DNA from: Antedon mediterranea
Taxonomy: Eukaryota > Echinodermata > Crinoidea > Comatulida > Antedonidae
Assembly: GCF_964355755.1 (NCBI RefSeq)
Contig: NC_092680.1
Location: 21,801,001 to 21,865,000, forward strand
DNA length: 64,000 nt
Direction of reading: 5' to 3'
Shown one piece after another: positions 39,201 through 47,866 of the stretch; positions within the stretch are counted from its first letter, which is position 1; each line of letters begins with the position of its first letter. The notes under the pieces are model-generated. The model saw only the letters and a program-made list of their open reading frames with translations, ran no database searches and was not told the origin of the DNA. The translations under genes were made by a program, and so were the position numbers.

Positions 39201-42200
39201 GCGTTTGGTAATTTAGTGTACGACGTTGTTAAACAAGATTTTTCGATGATCTGTCTGCTGGATTATTGAGGTGGGTGCGATAAAATATAAATATGATATA
39301 CTTCCAACGATCTTCGGGTTGAGGTGCAGGTTTAACTTTGGTGCTAAAGGTAAACACCCCTAATTTTACACGTATAATGGACTACACCATGCAGGAACGC
39401 ACATGGTATTTTCTTCTCAGAGGGTGCGTGTACGTCAAAAGGAATTGTTTTTCCAACGATCCACCACCACCGATCCTTGCGCGTACGTGGTACTCTCACA
39501 CGACGTTTTTTGTGTGTGAAATTTCTTATCAGAGGGTGCGTGTGCGTCAAATAGAATTGTTTTCCCAATGCATTGAATTGCGTGTGTTTCGACCGGATCG
39601 GCGGCGGGAGGATAGGCTAGGCTAGCTAGGAGTGCGTGTAATATTTTTTTCATCGAAGGCGGCTAGCTCGATTATTGTGCGACTTTAATACTTTCAGTAA
39701 CCTCCGATCGAGGAACGTTTTTAGCTTGATTATTAAAAGTTTACACCCCTGTATTTTAATGTACTATCTATACCATGATTTACTACGCACGGCGGCCGGG
39801 ATGATATTGTTTTGGTTACCCTATTGCAATGTTCGATGTTTTGTTTACTGTTTGTGTATTAATAAAATGCGTTTAGGGAAATCCCCTTGCAACGAAGACA
39901 GGCGATAGTTTTGCGTCTCGTCCGAGTCGTGTAAACAAATCTTCTTGACATTATTTTCTATCTAATTCAGTGGTTTTTATTGTGGTAAAACTCGGGAAGG
40001 GCACTCGCGGCCAACGCAAAAAAAAGGGCAGGCCAGTAGTGGCCGTGGGTGCTATTCATTTTCGAGGGCATTGAGGCGGGCCAACTGGGAGGGCACCGAC
40101 GGCACTGGCCGCGGTGGCCGCGGTAAAATTCGAGGCCTGGATATTCACTATAGGGATATGGGATATTCACTATAGGGATATGGGATATTCACTATAGGGA
40201 TATGGGATATTCACTATAGGGATATGGGATATTCACTATGGGCATGTGTGATATCTTACTACCAACAGCTATAAATAATTGTTCAAAATTGCACCTCATT
40301 CTAGCCTTTGCCATGCTTTTCTTTTTCCTCCGTTCAAATCTGCGTTCATCATCAGAAGAGTCAGAACTTGTGGAAGAACGATTGTGAGTGGCATGACGTC
40401 GCCTCATTCTGAAAAAAATCAAATATACAATTATGCTCTAAAAATTGTAGTCAAGATTTACTCTTTCCATCAAATTTCATTCTTCTTGAAGCAATATGAG
40501 ATTGAGAGCTGGATTAATGGGAGGGAATGAGTTTGAGACATCATATACATCTTGTTTGTTTCATTATTGTATTTGGTTGATTTAAAAATTCCTTTATTTA
40601 CTGTCTCAGACAAAGCTCTGTAATTGTCTTCACTGCGAGTCTGTAGAAGCTATAACAATTTCAATAAAATTTAATGTTGATATAGAAAAGAGCGGTACAC
40701 TCTGGTCAGCGTCGAACTGCTATAGAAATTCATTTATTCCTATACATATTATAATGAACATTTTCAGAGATAATCTGTTTGATAATTTTATAAAAAATTG
40801 TTTATGTTTTCAATTTCATTTTATTCTTGTACTGAGACCTTGTGAATTTCCTGATAAGGATGAAATATAGTTTATTTTTATCTGTAATTAAATTTGTGAA
40901 TCTATCTAGTGGAGATGTTGAAACCTTACCTCTTAACAGGGCTCCTGACTGGTGTAGATGGTCCTGGCTTGCGTCGGCGGTAACTTCTAAAAGGGGAACA
41001 TGCGCCACCATCAAATAGTGACGACCTTTTGTTCCTCTTTTTGTGGGCTTCTATTGGAACTTCAAACCGCTTCGTGACTGATCTTTTCGTTCGTAGACTG
41101 TAATTTGATTGTTGAGGGCGCACCTCTTCTTCTTCCTCCTCCTCATCTGAGCTATCATCTGAAGAATCTTTAAATATTTAAAATTTAAATTCACAATGTT
41201 TCATGTATAAATATACTTTTCAAAAATTTAATATTCATACATTTGTTTTGTTATTTTTATTCATCTATCATTATAAAAAATTCATTGATGGAGAGGACAA
41301 ACATAGTGTTCACCATATTTAGGCAGGGGTGGGAAACAGCAAACAAACTCTTTAAAAGTGTTTGCTTACCATCACTATCATCTGAGCTTCCATCTGACGA
41401 TTCAGTTCCCTTTTCTAAAGCATCTTGCTTTTTCCTTGCCAAGATGTGACGTCGTTTCACACGCGAGTACATATCCATGCTTTCCAACTCCTGATTTTAT
41501 AGATATAAACATCATATACTTTGTAAAAGTAAACAAAAAAGTACATATTCGGAAGTAAAAGAAGAAGCACTAAATAGAGAAGTATGGAGAAAGAAGACTG
41601 TCATGGACCTTTTTAATGTAGATAGGTATATTTTTTTTTAAATGCTAATTAAAAAACCCTATAAAAATGCAATTATGGTTTAAGGAATTTGTTAATATGT
41701 ATGTGTATAATGTATTTAGAGTGCTATCGCTGGTACCATGCCAATTAGTAGCGTTTTCTACTAGGCTTTCCTTCTTATATTGGTAACAGAACACATCAGC
41801 ACTACTACTAATGCTTCCTACAACAATAATCACTCCATAGGTATTTAATGGTTTTCAGTTAATTTCATTGACATACATTTGAATACTGAAAAGCTTTATT
41901 TGTCCATTATCATATAAAATAATAATAGAAATTCTTCTTAAAGATTGGCAAATATATATAAGAATTAATAAAAAATCTATTTACCCCGTCTTCATCACTT
42001 GCAGCCTCTCCTTCGTTGTTAGCACCATCCTCTTCTTCCTCCCCAGCTTCTTCCTCTTCATCTTCTTCCTCCACTTCTTCATCTTCTTGGTCCTCCTCAT
42101 CTTCATCTGTTGGTCCTGTTGCTAAGTTTATTCCTCCATTCATCATTAAGTCCCCTGTATAAAAATGGCATAAGATTTAATAGAGAATCCATGCATATTA

Positions 42201-45200
42201 AAGATGTTTTGTCCTCGAAAATCATGAAAAATGAAGACTTAGGCCATTTTGTAGTAGAAAAACAATGAAACAAAAATAATGATGGTTTCACTTAGATAAA
42301 AGGAAAAAAAGACAACATAAATTTAACCAAAAATCCATTGCCTGACAATGTTTTACTTTAAAGATGTATTGTCCCTTGAAACACAAAAAAATGAAGGTCA
42401 AAATATTCTAAATTTAAATTGGCCATATCAAAGTAATATTAAAGTTATTCACTTTAAGTCGAAAATTCAAGCCAAAAGCAACAAGTTTATGTAATTAACA
42501 GGTAAATTAGTTTGATTACATTTCGTCTGGAAAATCGTCGCTAGCGAAAGTAAAGAAAGATTTCAAACCACGAGTATGCATTATGCATATGCTAATTAGG
42601 ATTGTTTTCAACTCGTCATGGTTGAGAAGGTGTTTTCACACAGATCGCGAGGAAGTTTTATGATTATGATACAGAGTAGCCAAACAAGCGCGTTTCATTT
42701 TTAACAAAAAAAACGTCTGTATTTCAGTTAAATGATTTTTTTTTCGACAAATTTTTGGTGATAGTTAATAACTATTATGATATTTCAAAATGACCCACCT
42801 TTTTTCGAAATCTATTTTTTTTTTTTTTTAATTAGTCAAAGGGACAATACATCTTTAAATTATAACTTTTTTAGGTAAATAATTTTTTTTCTTCAAATCA
42901 ATTTTTTGGTTAAAGTTAATAACTATTACGTGAAATTAAAATGGCATATTCAATGAAAAAATATATTTTCCCTATATACACACTGTAATTAGATGCAAGG
43001 CAAAGCTGTCTTACCCAGCAGTTTAGTATTCATTGTGTTGTAGACTTGACGACGGCTTCGACCACTTCTTCTTATTCGCACCGAATCTTCAACCTCTTCA
43101 TCTTTCATACTCGTACCGTTCACTTGATTCCGTCTCTGCAATCGCCAATTTTTTCTAGTTACCGTGTGATTGCTGTAAATACTCTCTCCACTATCTTCAT
43201 CCCGGTTTACACGTCTTTTTATGTTGCTTTTTCTAAAAATTAATTTTTGTTTATGTCAAATAAATATTTGTCTTCATCTCGGTTTCCACATCTTTTTATG
43301 TTGCTTTTTCACAAAATTATTATTTTTATAAAATGTCAAACAATTATTTGTCTTATACTTGTATGTAAAAGCGTAATTTAATTTCCATTTTACAATGAAT
43401 AATAAAAATAAATCTTGGACAAAGCCAAATATTTTACTTCAATATGGGCGAGTTTTCCTCATTATTCTCCGATGCATGTGTACAATTTACTTGTTGATGT
43501 TTTTCGTTACTCTCAATTTTAGTAGTAGTACTGATCCGACGTCTTTTTCTTTCTGACATAACAATTTCAGGACTACTATCATCTTCATCCTACAGACAAA
43601 TTATGTTTTGTAAGCTTCATTAGATCCTAACATAATTATTAATTTAATAAAATTTATTGCCATAATAATATTTTGTTGTTGTATTTGTTTTTTCATAAAT
43701 CATGTCAAATTACTAATAAAACCTCATACTGTAGTTAATGTTTTAGGTTTTAATTGGTAATCCCAATCCAGACATATGGGCGTTAGTAGAGCCCAATAAT
43801 AGGGATACCGAGAGCTGACTCCATTTTCATTACCACGATTAAACAGCGCGCACGTTACTATGCGCGCAATGTCATTGACGCGGTGTTTTTTTACTTTGGT
43901 AAACACTTTTTATTAGGTAATTGTTCTGAAAATAAATTAATTATAAATATATCCTTTTGAGTATATATTTATTTACCTATTATTCTATAAGATCAAGTAT
44001 TTTTTATTTCCATTTCATTCAACCAAAAATGTGAATATAGTGGTTAAAAGATCGTTATCGCCTAGCGCGTATAGCTTTTGTTTACTACGAAACCCTCGGA
44101 AGGCTCAATGACCTACCATTTCAACCTTATTTTTGTAGTTGAGCCTCTTATGACCTCAAAATGTTTTTTATTCCTACACCAAGATAATATAGTTCCACAT
44201 ACCATGTGCTTGTTACTAAGAAAAATATTAATTTTAACTGCTAAAAAAACAATTTTATCCCGATATGAGGCCTTTATGATTCGAATATTTCATAGTAACA
44301 ACCCATATACCATAAAAAATATCCGTTTAGTCCATTTTTTAAATAATTTTTGAAAAATTCTGAGGGGCTCAACTACAAAAACGCCATTTTATGGTATGAT
44401 GTCATCGCAAGCCAATCAAACCTCCGCTCCGCAAGTCTCACGGTTGAACGATTTTGGATTCTCGCCCATTGATTGGTTGACGCGATTCAACACACAGCGG
44501 AATAATTTTCTCGCGAGTGCCGTGAAGTCACATGGTGTCAGGCCTGTCCAATTACACAGGAAAATAATGCATTGAAATTCTTCGAACGAGGTTAAATAAA
44601 CACTCTTTTTTATATAATAAATAAGTAATATCATATTTTATTGAATTTTACAATGTTGATATATAAAATATGTTACTTAAAATCGTGATTTTATATAATT
44701 ATTTTTACGAAAAATGACTAGTTCATACAATTGTCGACTGAGGGCGCAATTTGTTTATATCGTTCGTGGCTAAAAACGATCATTTTCGGCGATGTTTTAA
44801 ACCCTATATTTCGAAAACTACAAGTCATATTTTCATAATTCTTTCTTTATTATAATATTGATACAAAATACTAACAGGCAATGTATAATTTGTTTGAAAA
44901 ATATTAACTTTTAATTTTACATCGTTATCCCTACCAATAATATTGTAAACGTCCCGGAACCTCTCCTGCATGCTGAGTAGGCCAAGGCCTTCTAACTAGC
45001 TCTAGGCTAGCCATGGTTTTTAGAACGTTAGGGCCTCTAGAGACTAGGGCTAGGCGGGACGGCTAGGCCTACCTAGCCTAGCTAGACGCCTAGGCTAGGC
45101 CCACCCAGCCAGGCAGGGGCATCTACTAGGCCTATAGTATAGGCCTAGGCCTACTAGCCTAGGCTAGAGTTTTAAGTTTATTTGCTTATATTAGAAGTGT

Positions 45201-45556
45201 AGCCTAGCCTAGGCCTAACTAAATTCTATATTTTCTAATTTACGACATACTTTTAAGGCCTACAGAGAATTTTCAGTTAGGCTAGGCCTACCAACAAGCC
45301 TTCGCAAAGCAAGATTTCTACTCGAATCTATCTTGCTGGCCGGCCAAAATATGGAGAGCTCCACCAATCGACAAAGGCTTAGCAAGGCCTTGTCCGTTTT
45401 GACGAGCCTACACACTCAGATAGGGTAGGAAGATTGCACTAAGAATACCTGATTTCCTTGTAATCCTGATCGTCTACTAACTCTTGAACTCCTCAAGCTA
45501 ATAAAGGCCGATCCTTCGTCAACTTCAACACATTCATTATGTCTCGTTTTCACCAT
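27211..45556 (-). CDS. ATAD2: ATAD2/ATAD2B-type AAA+ ATPase with bromodomain, complete, 22 exons
   Basis: Exons: 45449-45556, 43491-43589, 43015-43135, 41985-42154, 41370-41490, 40930-41167, 40295-40408, 37841-37949, 36422-36712, 35478-35726, 35122-35212, 34658-34972, 33991-34141, 33635-33821, 32785-32970, 31604-31924, 30974-31133, 30629-30751, 29611-30279, 29031-29149, 28517-28645, 27211-27246. The sum is 4107 nt, 1368 residues, close to about 1390 in human ATAD2; every phase matches. Residues 110-240 hold an acidic stretch. AAA1 has Walker A GPPGTGKT (405-412), Walker [10 protein letters not shown] (about 465-473) and [13 protein letters not shown]2 is degenerate ([17 protein letters not shown]). 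[15 protein letters not shown] followed by [12 protein letters not shown] marks the bromodomain with its acetyl-lysine Asn. Family members are nuclear chromatin regulators that bind acetylated histone H4. Exon 7 uses a weak donor (GTGCAA). Introns are packed with repeats. Confidence 0.96.
27310..27490 (-). mobile_element. SINE fragment (antisense) beside the 63-bp array
   Basis: The sequence shares ACAGCATATGCTGACAATCA followed by AGGGGCCC with the copy at 51636. It shares the reverse complement of AAAGAACCTAGTACATCTTT (with changes) with the SINE at 34319. It runs straight into the tandem array that starts near 27493. Confidence 0.65.
27493..28380. repeat. About 63-bp tandem array, ~14 copies, derived from a SINE inner segment
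   Basis: Units read GGAAAAGACTCGTTCTACCA, CCAGAACTACATGGAGCGAG, then TGTTTAAGGTTAGCTTGTAACTCT split at this point for brevity. The part around CCATGTAGTTCTGGTGGTAG (minus strand) matches CCATGGTTCTGGTGGTAG inside the SINE at 34319. Units differ by 'acat' presence, a one-base gap and point changes. The array lies in ATAD2 intron 21. Open frames through it code only the repeat. Confidence 0.9.
28784..28899. mobile_element. MITE family A, copy 9 (ATAD2 intron 20)
   Basis: Left end ACAGCTCTGTCTACATAATG, right end CTTCAGAGCTTTAC; core GTGATGTGCCCATATATTG present. Ends are degenerate. Confidence 0.7.
29160..29352 (+). mobile_element. Possible processed retro-fragment, duplicated, with AATAAA and an A run
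   Basis: A segment of about 77 bp (ending GTATTGTACGCTATTTTGTAG) occurs twice in tandem on the plus strand, in ATAD2 intron 19 close to the exon 20 acceptor. The second copy is followed by AATAAAG and, about 17 bases on, a run of about 13 A. The pattern resembles the 3' end of a retroposed transcript; its short frame would end in a stop (TAG). Source gene not recognised. Confidence 0.4.
29359..29548. mobile_element. MITE family B, partial copy (ATAD2 intron 19)
   Basis: The right end GACAATACATCTTTAA is intact and the interior matches family B (AATCCAATTTTTGGTCAAAA). The left end is lost near the A run at 29350. Confidence 0.6.
30838..30945 (+). mobile_element. SINE 3' fragment (ATAD2 intron 17)
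   Basis: It matches the body of the SINE at 34319: CATCTAGCTCATGTGTACTT followed by TAAAGAACCTAGTACATCTT and TGGAGAC. The tRNA-like head is absent. Confidence 0.65.
32680..32784. mobile_element. MITE family A, copy 10, abutting the ATAD2 exon 15 donor
   Basis: In transcript orientation exon 15 ends GAAGAG and the intron starts GTAAGGCTTTGTCTACACTA. From the T of GT onward this matches the MITE end TAAAGCCCTGTCTACACTAT. The far end is degenerate. Confidence 0.75.
32995..33318. repeat. 30-bp minisatellite, about 11 copies, upstream of the ATAD2 exon 15 acceptor
   Basis: The unit is ATTCCATTTTTAGTTTATAT plus ACTTTGGATC. It begins about 25 bp upstream (transcript sense) of the exon 15 acceptor at 32971. 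In transcript orientation each unit has AAACTAAAAATGG, which resembles a branch-point context. A long plus-strand frame (IFSLYTLDH repeats) is only the array. Confidence 0.93.
34319..34570 (+). mobile_element. tRNA-derived SINE, complete-looking copy (ATAD2 intron 12)
   Basis: The 5' head has an A box GTGGCCGAGCGGTTAAG and a B box GGGGTTCGAGGC, as in a Ser/Leu-type tRNA. The body includes CCATGGTTCTGGTGGTAGAA and AAAGAACCTAGTACATCTTT. The 3' tail is repeated CAATT. The tRNA part lacks a convincing cloverleaf and CCA-proximal stem, so this is not a functional tRNA gene. Fragments recur at 27310, 30838, 51636 and 58665. Confidence 0.82.
35194..35388 (-). repeat. 66-bp tandem repeat spanning the ATAD2 exon 11 acceptor, 3 copies
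   Basis: In transcript sense each unit ends TCTATTCCAG and then repeats the first 19 nt of exon 11 (GCTCGCAGTCAAATCCTAT). Acceptor junctions fall at exon starts 35212 (true), 35278 and 35344, exactly 66 bp apart. Use of either upstream acceptor meets CTA TAG, a stop, at the seventh codon. Confidence 0.9.
35697..36190 (-). repeat. 54-bp tandem repeat spanning the ATAD2 exon 10 acceptor, 9 copies
   Basis: Each unit has the acceptor CTATCATCTTTTAG and the first 30 nt of exon 10 (GCCTACACGATGCGTCCTGC...). Junctions lie at 35726 (true) and every 54 bp up to 36158. The copies look identical by eye. Reading from any decoy acceptor gives [17 protein letters not shown] and then TAG, because the next acceptor's own TAG is in frame. 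Confidence 0.93.
36822..37710. repeat. 59-bp minisatellite, about 15 copies, ATAD2 intron 8
   Basis: The unit starts TCCCAGAGACAACAACACAT and includes GATTCAATATAAACTACAG. Copies start every 59 bp from 36841 to 37667 with a few C/T and C/A changes. It does not reach either splice site. Confidence 0.95.
38345..40250. repeat. GATATTCACTATAGG minisatellite split by a transposon insertion
   Basis: The unit GGGATATTCACTATAGGGAT-AT (about 22 bp) occurs at 38348-38400 and again at 40140-40245. The two halves have the same phase and are separated by the hAT-like element. Confidence 0.85.
38401..40139. mobile_element. Non-autonomous hAT-like DNA transposon, 1739 bp (ATAD2 intron 7)
   Basis: The ends are CAGGCCTCGAATTT and AAATTCGAGGCCTG, a perfect 14-bp inverted repeat with the CAG...CTG outer bases common in hAT elements. 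GATATT flanks both ends directly, but it also belongs to the surrounding minisatellite, so the target-site duplication length is uncertain. Subterminal repeats around GGGGCACCAAGGCCA sit on the left and GC-rich GGCCA/GGCAC motifs on the right. No transposase frame was found; short open frames at 39338-39653 come from an internal duplication. Confidence 0.75.
42198..42357. mobile_element. MITE family B, left-half copy (ATAD2 intron 3)
   Basis: It begins TTAAAGATGTTTTGTCC and has family interior (AACCAAAAATCCATTG) but stops where the next copy starts at 42358. It may have been cut by that insertion. Confidence 0.55.
42358..42858. mobile_element. MITE family B, longer copy of about 501 bp
   Basis: TTAA-AGATGTATTGTCCC at the left and GGGACAATACATCT-TTAA at the right. 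The interior is longer than in the other copies and includes a segment with GTCATGGTTGAGAAGGTG that they lack. No coding capacity. Confidence 0.75.
43591..45448. other. ATAD2 intron 1 with an AGGCCTA-rich block
   Basis: The block at about 44970-45330 is dense in AGGCCTA, CTAGGC and TAGCCTAG, giving many overlapping palindromes. The rest is A/T-rich non-coding DNA. No exon was found. Confidence 0.5.
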
Positions 45557-46840
45557 TTTAATTAGGTTTTATGTAAAGCATACTCAACATTTTCCATCGT
45601 CAGTTTTTGTGTGTGGTGAGGAGATATAGAGGAGACAAAGGCCGTTTTACTCAAGTATCATTTAACTAATAATAAAGTAGTTTAATTATCGACAACCATA
45701 AATTTGACTATTAAATTATAAAAGGCATTCTAATATAATAAATGTACACAAAAAGTTTAATTAAAATATAGAATGAAGTAGTTTTGCTTCGACTTAAATC
45801 AAATAATTAGAGAAAAAAACAAGACGGTGGTATTCATCCGCGCAATGCAATTCATTTTGGAATTGGCGCGAAAGTCAAAATACTAAATCTTCTGCTTCGT
45901 CTCTGAACCACTCATCATAACAATAAGAAATATCGATTTTTCGTTGTCATAACAAAAAACATAGATTAAACATTCAGTTTATAATTGAATTAAAATACAA
46001 AACGATATTCATCCCCTAGTCGACGAATCGGATGTGATTTATTGATTCATGACGGAACATGGGCCGCCGTAACCTATTGTGGGTTTTTTTTGAAGGAGAA
46101 TGATTAGCTACATTTGCAAGAAGGAGCTGGGGATTTTTTCGAACGAAATTCCGTAGGCTAAATTGCGTGAATGCTAACTACAATAGAATTTTTGAGAGAT
46201 TCCCTATCAATTTGCCAACAAACGAATACAATAAGATGAAATAAGTAAGTGCTGGGAAACTGGAAAAACAATAATATCCTCTAAAGCGTGGTTCCCACTA
46301 GCGACGCAACGCAAGGACGTAACGCAACGCAAATGAATTGACCAATCACAAGCGATGGCTTATTAGCTTGTGATTGCTAACTGTCTATAACTTCGCTTGT
46401 CATTGCTTAAAACGCTTATAACAACGCACGGCATACCAAACTGTTTAAAAAACTAGGCTACAAGGTCCCCAGAAATGACACCTATAGTATTTTGAAACAT
46501 GATATATAGTCTTCACTACCCCACTGTGATTGGGGCTGAGCAAAGACAATTTTGAAAACATATTGATTGAAATATGAAATTAAATATTAAGTCTCAAGTT
46601 AAGCTCACCATGGTTGAGGCAGAGCTAAGAATGAAAGCTTATTCCCCGGAAATTATGAAACGAAATATATAAGTCTTCAGGACCAGCCATACAATGGTGA
46701 TTGTTTCCAAAGTGTCAGACAACCTCGACGGATATTTTTTATTTATTTATTTTTTTAAATAGAGATATGTGACAATGTATTGTCGAACATGCATATGGTA
46801 CCATACCGCCGGTAGGTATTCAAATATGCTTAATACGAAA
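45557..46840. promoter_or_regulatory. Divergent region between ATAD2 (-) and the tectonic gene (+)
   Basis: Both start codons point outward (45556 and 47867), so the 5' ends of both genes lie here. A MITE-like stretch starting AAGCGTGGTTCCCACTAGCG occupies about 46284-46440. No clear core promoter motif. Confidence 0.4.
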
Positions 46841-47700
46841 AGATATTAAAATTCAGTGACTTATTTCTATTTTATATCACTGTGCTCCACTGGCTGCAAG
46901 TTGGGTCCACTTGAGCACAGTGTATTAACATACAAAAAGATATTAAAATTCCGTGAATTATTTCTATTTTATATCACTGTTGTGCTCGCCTGGTGCCAAA
47001 TTGGGTACACTTGAGTACATTGTATTAAAATACGAAAAGATATTACAATTCAGTGACTTATTTCTATTTTATATCACTGTGCTCCACTGACGCCAAATTG
47101 GGTCCACTTGAGCACAGTGTATTAAAATACGAAAAGATATTAACATTCAATGACTTATTTCTATTTTATATCAATGTGCTTCCCTGGTAGGCCTACCAAA
47201 TTGGGTCCACTTGAGCACAGTGTATTAAAATACGAAAAGATATTAAAATTCAGTGACTTATTTCTATTTTATATCACTGTGCTCCCCTGGCTCCAAATAG
47301 GGTTCAATTGAGCAAAGTGTATTAAAATACGAAAAGATATTAACATTTAGTAACTTATTTCTATTTTATATCACTGTGCTCCCCTGGCTCCAAATTGGGT
47401 CCACTTGAGCACAGTGTATTAAAATACGAAAAGATATTAAAATTCAATTACTTATTTCTATTTTATATCACTATGCTCCACTGGCTCCAAATTGGGTCCA
47501 CATGAGCACAATGTAATAACATACGAAACGATTTTAACATTTAATGACTTGTTTCTATTTATATCACTGTGCTCCACTGGCTCCAAATTGGGTCCACTTA
47601 AGCACAGTGTATTAACATACAAAAAGATATTAAAATTAGTGACTTATTTCTATTTTATATCACTGTGCTCCACTGGTGCTAAATTTGGTCCACTGAACCA
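46841..47700. repeat. About 97-bp hairpin-containing tandem array, 9 copies
   Basis: Units start with TTATTTCTATTTTATATCAC at 46861, 46958, 47058, 47155, 47258, 47355, 47452, 47549 and about 47644. Each holds CACTGTGCTC and, about 25 nt later, GAGCACAGTG, a 10-bp inverted repeat. The array ends about 170 bp before the tectonic start codon. Confidence 0.92.
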
Positions 47701-47866
47701 GTTACCGTAGTACTATTTGTATTTCGGAAGTAAATAAAGGCATAAATGGCGCGCCGTAGAAGTAGAGAATGCTCGATCCGTCGAAATGACGCGCTCTTAT
47801 TTTGATCTCAATCTCTCGGTTGTTGTTTACAAACATTTTTGTTTTTTGTTGAAAAGGTGCGTCGCT

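Noticed and set aside
39338-39653. Possible transposase fragment in the hAT-like element
   Set aside because: Frames on both strands overlap an internal duplication and show no transposase motif.
43163-43240. Possible extra ATAD2 exon in intron 2 with an acidic frame
   Set aside because: It has an acceptor and donor but a length of about 80 nt that breaks the phase between exons 2 and 3; a partial copy lies at 43265-43310, so it is probably repeat.
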